Source: Leucobacter sp. (GTDB taxonomy: Bacteria; Actinomycetota; Actinomycetes; Actinomycetales; Microbacteriaceae). From it: a stretch of 6,698 nucleotides of DNA. The first letter of the stretch is position 1. Each line of letters starts with the position of its first letter. Position numbers and translations under genes: made by a program. The stretch spans positions 1 through 6,698 of the forward strand of contig JAPSIU010000151.1 in NCBI GenBank assembly GCA_031178565.1, written 5' to 3'. This document shows positions 5,158 to 6,698 of this stretch, piece after piece. The notes under the pieces were generated by a model. It saw only the letters and a list, made by a program, of their open reading frames with translations. It ran no database searches and was not told where the DNA came from.

Positions 5158-5745
5158 ATGCGCAATCTGGTCGCGATCGAGTTCCTCTCGGTCGACGGAG
5201 TCATGCAGGGACCGGGATCGCCGGACGAGGATCGAGAGGGCGGCTTCGAACACGGCGGATGGGGTGCGCCCTTCGCCGAAGCGATCCACGCCTCGAGCGG
5301 GTCCGCCGGCCTCGGCGGCACGTCCGCGTATCTCTTCGGGCGCAAGACCTACGAGAAGATGGCCGCGTTCTGGCCGTACGCGCCGGACAGCAACCCGATG
5401 GCCGCGCACCTGAACGCGACGGAGAAGCACGTCGCCACCATGACGCTCACCACCCTCGAGTGGCGCAACGCGCGGGTGCTGAACGGCGACCTCGCCGACG
5501 GCGTCCGAGCGCTGAAGCGTTCCGGCGAGGGCGACATCGCGATCCTGGGCAGTGGCGTGCTGGTCCGCGCGCTCATGCGGGAGGATCTGATCGACACGCT
5601 GCGGCTGTTCGTCCACCCGCTGATCCTCGGTTCGGGAAAGCGGCTCTTCGGCGATCTTCCGGCTCCGCGCCCCCTGAAGCTGGTGCATTCGGACACCACC
5701 TCGATGGGCAGCCTCGTGCTGTCGTACGACATCGAGCGCGGCTGA
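5158..5745 (+). CDS. Dihydrofolate reductase-like (RibD C-terminal domain) protein
   Basis: This is a 195-residue protein of the RibD_C/DHFR-fold superfamily, close to the small stand-alone 'dihydrofolate reductase family' proteins (YyaP/YwjB-like). Family members are NAD(P)H-dependent reductases, mostly with unknown substrates; true folate reduction is doubtful. Visible motifs: VAIEFLSVDGVMQGPG (5-20), the first strand and the SxDG turn; LFGRKTYEKMAAFWP (59-73), the usual (L/M)GRxTYE nucleotide-binding helix; DIAILGSGVLVRAL (126-139), the glycine-rich NADPH loop; and LFVHPLILGSGKRLF (150-164), the conserved late motif. It is complete, with ATG at 5158 and AAGGAG 6 bases before it. It is divergent from the AraC regulator, and the broken glycosylase gene begins 23 bases after its stop. 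The family is secure; the substrate is unknown. Confidence 0.92.
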   Translation: MRNLVAIEFLSVDGVMQGPGSPDEDREGGFEHGGWGAPFAEAIHASSGSAGLGGTSAYLFGRKTYEKMAAFWPYAPDSNPMAAHLNATEKHVATMTLTTLEWRNARVLNGDLADGVRALKRSGEGDIAILGSGVLVRALMREDLIDTLRLFVHPLILGSGKRLFGDLPAPRPLKLVHSDTTSMGSLVLSYDIERG

Positions 5746-5753
5746 GCCGGGCT

Positions 5754-5762
5754 TGCGATAAT
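5754..5762 (+). promoter_or_regulatory. Extended -10 promoter of the fpg-like gene, predicted leaderless
   Basis: TGC-GATAAT is an extended -10 element, with a TG one base upstream of a hexamer matching 5 of 6 consensus bases. No -35 is recognisable, as is common with extended -10 promoters. The ATG at 5769 follows after 6 bases, so the transcript would start at about the start codon. No good Shine-Dalgarno sequence is present, which agrees. Confidence 0.55.
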
Positions 5763-5768
5763 GAGGCC

Positions 5769-6624
5769 ATGCCCGAATTGCCCGAGGTGGAGGCGCTCGC
5801 CGCCGAGCTGCGGCGACGGCTCGTGGGTCGTGTCGTCGAACGCGTCCAGGTGTCGGCGTTCGCCGCGCTCAAGACCGTCGCGATCCCGCCCTCGGAGCTC
5901 GGCGGGCGGACGGTCGACGACGTCGGCCGCCGCGGCAAGTTCCTCGACCTGCGTCTCGGCGCCGACCATCTGATCATCCACCTGGCGCGCGCCGGCTGGA
6001 TCAAGTGGCGGGACGAGGTGCCGAGGACCCCGGTCAAGCCCGGGAGGAGCCCCCTCGCAGCGCGGCTCGTTCTCGCGGGAGCGGGCGGATCCTCGCCGGC
6101 GGGATGCATCGACATCACCGAGGCCGGGACGAAGAAGAACCTCGCGCTGTACCTCGTGAGGGATCCCGCCGAGGTCCCCGGGATCGCGCGCCTCGTTCAC
6201 GTTCGAGGTGTTCGCGGACATCCTCTCGTCGGCGGGCCGATCGCAGATCAAGGGGGTGCTGCGCAACCAATCGCTCATCGCGGGCATCGGCAACGCCTAC
6301 TCCGACGAGATCCTGCACGTCGCGCGCATGTCGCCGTTCAAGCCGGCGGCGATGAGCCGCGACGAGGCGATGCGGCTCTACGAGGCGCTCGAATCGACCC
6401 TCCGAGCGGCCGTCGACGGCGCCCTCGGCTCGTCCGCCGCGGACCTCAAGCGGGAGAAGAAGGCGAAGATGCGGGTGCACGGCCGGGAGGGCGAGCCGTG
6501 TCCGATCTGCGGCGACACGGTTCGGCAGGTCATCTTCGCGGACTCCACGCTGCAGTACTGCCCCACCTGCCAGACCGGCGGCAAGGTGCTCGCCGACCGG
6601 GTGCTGTCGAGACTGCTGAAGTGA
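5769..6624 (+). pseudogene. Fpg/Nei-family DNA glycosylase, frameshifted
   Basis: An intact copy would remove oxidised bases in base excision repair and nick the abasic site. The first part (5769 to about 6194, 142 codons) begins MPELPEVEAL, with catalytic Pro2 and Glu3 and the hairpin lysine K57 (GRRGKFLD); it runs through HLARAGWIKW and DITEAGTKKNLALYLVRDP to PGIARL. The frame then changes by +1. The second part (about 6193-6624) reads SFTFEVFADIL, the helix-two-turn-helix IKGVLRNQSLIAGIGNAYSD, and a C-terminal zinc finger CPIC...CPTC, ending TGGKVLADRVLSRLLK. Both halves are well conserved. Actinobacterial relatives, from memory, have about seven more residues (GPDPLAD-like) exactly at the break, so a real deletion of about 23 bases is more likely than a one-base error. 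Without the helical and zinc parts the product should not bind DNA. Decay looks recent, as no other lesion is visible. Confidence 0.85.
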
Positions 6625-6626
6625 TG

Positions 6627-6656
6627 GCCGGTCGACGCCGATGACCGCCGACCGGC
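6627..6656. terminator. Weak stem-loop after the fpg-like gene
   Basis: GCCGGTCG (6627-6634) pairs with CGACCGGC (6649-6656) over a 14-base loop, starting 3 bases after the fpg stop. A second copy of the right arm at 6659-6666 offers an alternative pairing. No T run follows, so its role as a terminator is uncertain. Confidence 0.3.
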
Positions 6657-6672
6657 GCCGACCGGCGCCGAC
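6647..6672. repeat. 10-bp tandem repeat, 2.6 copies
   Basis: GCCGACCGGC occurs at 6647-6656 and 6657-6666, followed by a partial GCCGAC at 6667-6672. It lies in the non-coding gap after the fpg-like gene. With so few copies it may be simple slippage in GC-rich DNA. Confidence 0.7.
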
Positions 6673-6698
6673 GCGGCGCACTCAGGAGGAGGGGCGGC

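Noticed and set aside
5068..5688. N-terminal extension of the AraC frame on the - strand
   Set aside because: It lies antisense to the reductase-like gene and has no family features; ATG at 5067 has a good ribosome site.
6186..6215. Programmed ribosomal frameshift in the fpg-like gene
   Set aside because: No slippery run or downstream structure is evident, the family is not known for this, and missing residues at the break point to a deletion.
6682..6698. Possible end of a - strand gene entering from the right (TGA at 6684-6682)
   Set aside because: Only about five codons are visible, too few to support a gene.

Overview
The window is a high-GC stretch of a chromosome, probably from an actinobacterium. 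Strong G/C third positions, GTGA and TGATG gene junctions, an ECF42-type sigma factor tail and an Fpg/Nei glycosylase of the actinobacterial type ending in CPTCQTGGK all fit. A Micrococcales/Microbacteriaceae source (Leucobacter- or Microbacterium-like) is an impression from protein style and cannot be proved from the sequence alone.

Layout. (1) 1-486, +: the C-terminal part of an ECF sigma factor with the TPR-like extension of the ECF42 group. (2) 487-719: a non-coding gap with a 13-copy GTTCCC minisatellite that mixes 7- and 9-bp periods, followed by a long stem-loop whose loop carries one more copy of the same 9-mer. (3) 720-2572, +: a two-gene operon for a NarL-type two-component system, a membrane histidine kinase and a LuxR-HTH response regulator that overlap by 3 bases. 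(4) 2573-2757: a likely terminator, then a 16-bp near-palindrome and a possible promoter. (5) 2758-3366, +: a secreted DUF4822 protein. (6) 3398-3439: a perfect 17-bp stem terminator between convergent genes. (7) 4149 to 3425, -: a DUF2975 membrane protein and a small Cro/C1-type HTH protein in an overlapping pair resembling yoaS/yozG of Bacillus, with a convincing promoter that predicts a leaderless mRNA. (8) 5067 to 4210, -: an AraC-type regulator, divergent from (9) 5158-5745, +: a RibD-C/dihydrofolate-reductase-like protein. (10) 5769-6624, +: an Fpg/Nei DNA glycosylase gene broken by a frameshift near 6194, best explained by a short deletion. (11) 6625-6698: a short non-coding end with a 10-bp tandem repeat.

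How the parts may work together. The kinase and regulator form one signalling unit. The secreted DUF4822 gene is directly downstream with its own candidate operator, so it is a plausible but unproved target. The DUF2975/HTH pair looks like a self-contained module, possibly autoregulated through a palindrome in its promoter spacer. The AraC regulator and the reductase-like protein share a 90-bp divergent promoter region.

Most genes belong to known families. I see no clear new multi-gene defence or biosynthetic system. The most unusual signals are the 7/9 minisatellite with its linked hairpin, the broken fpg, and the two candidate operators.
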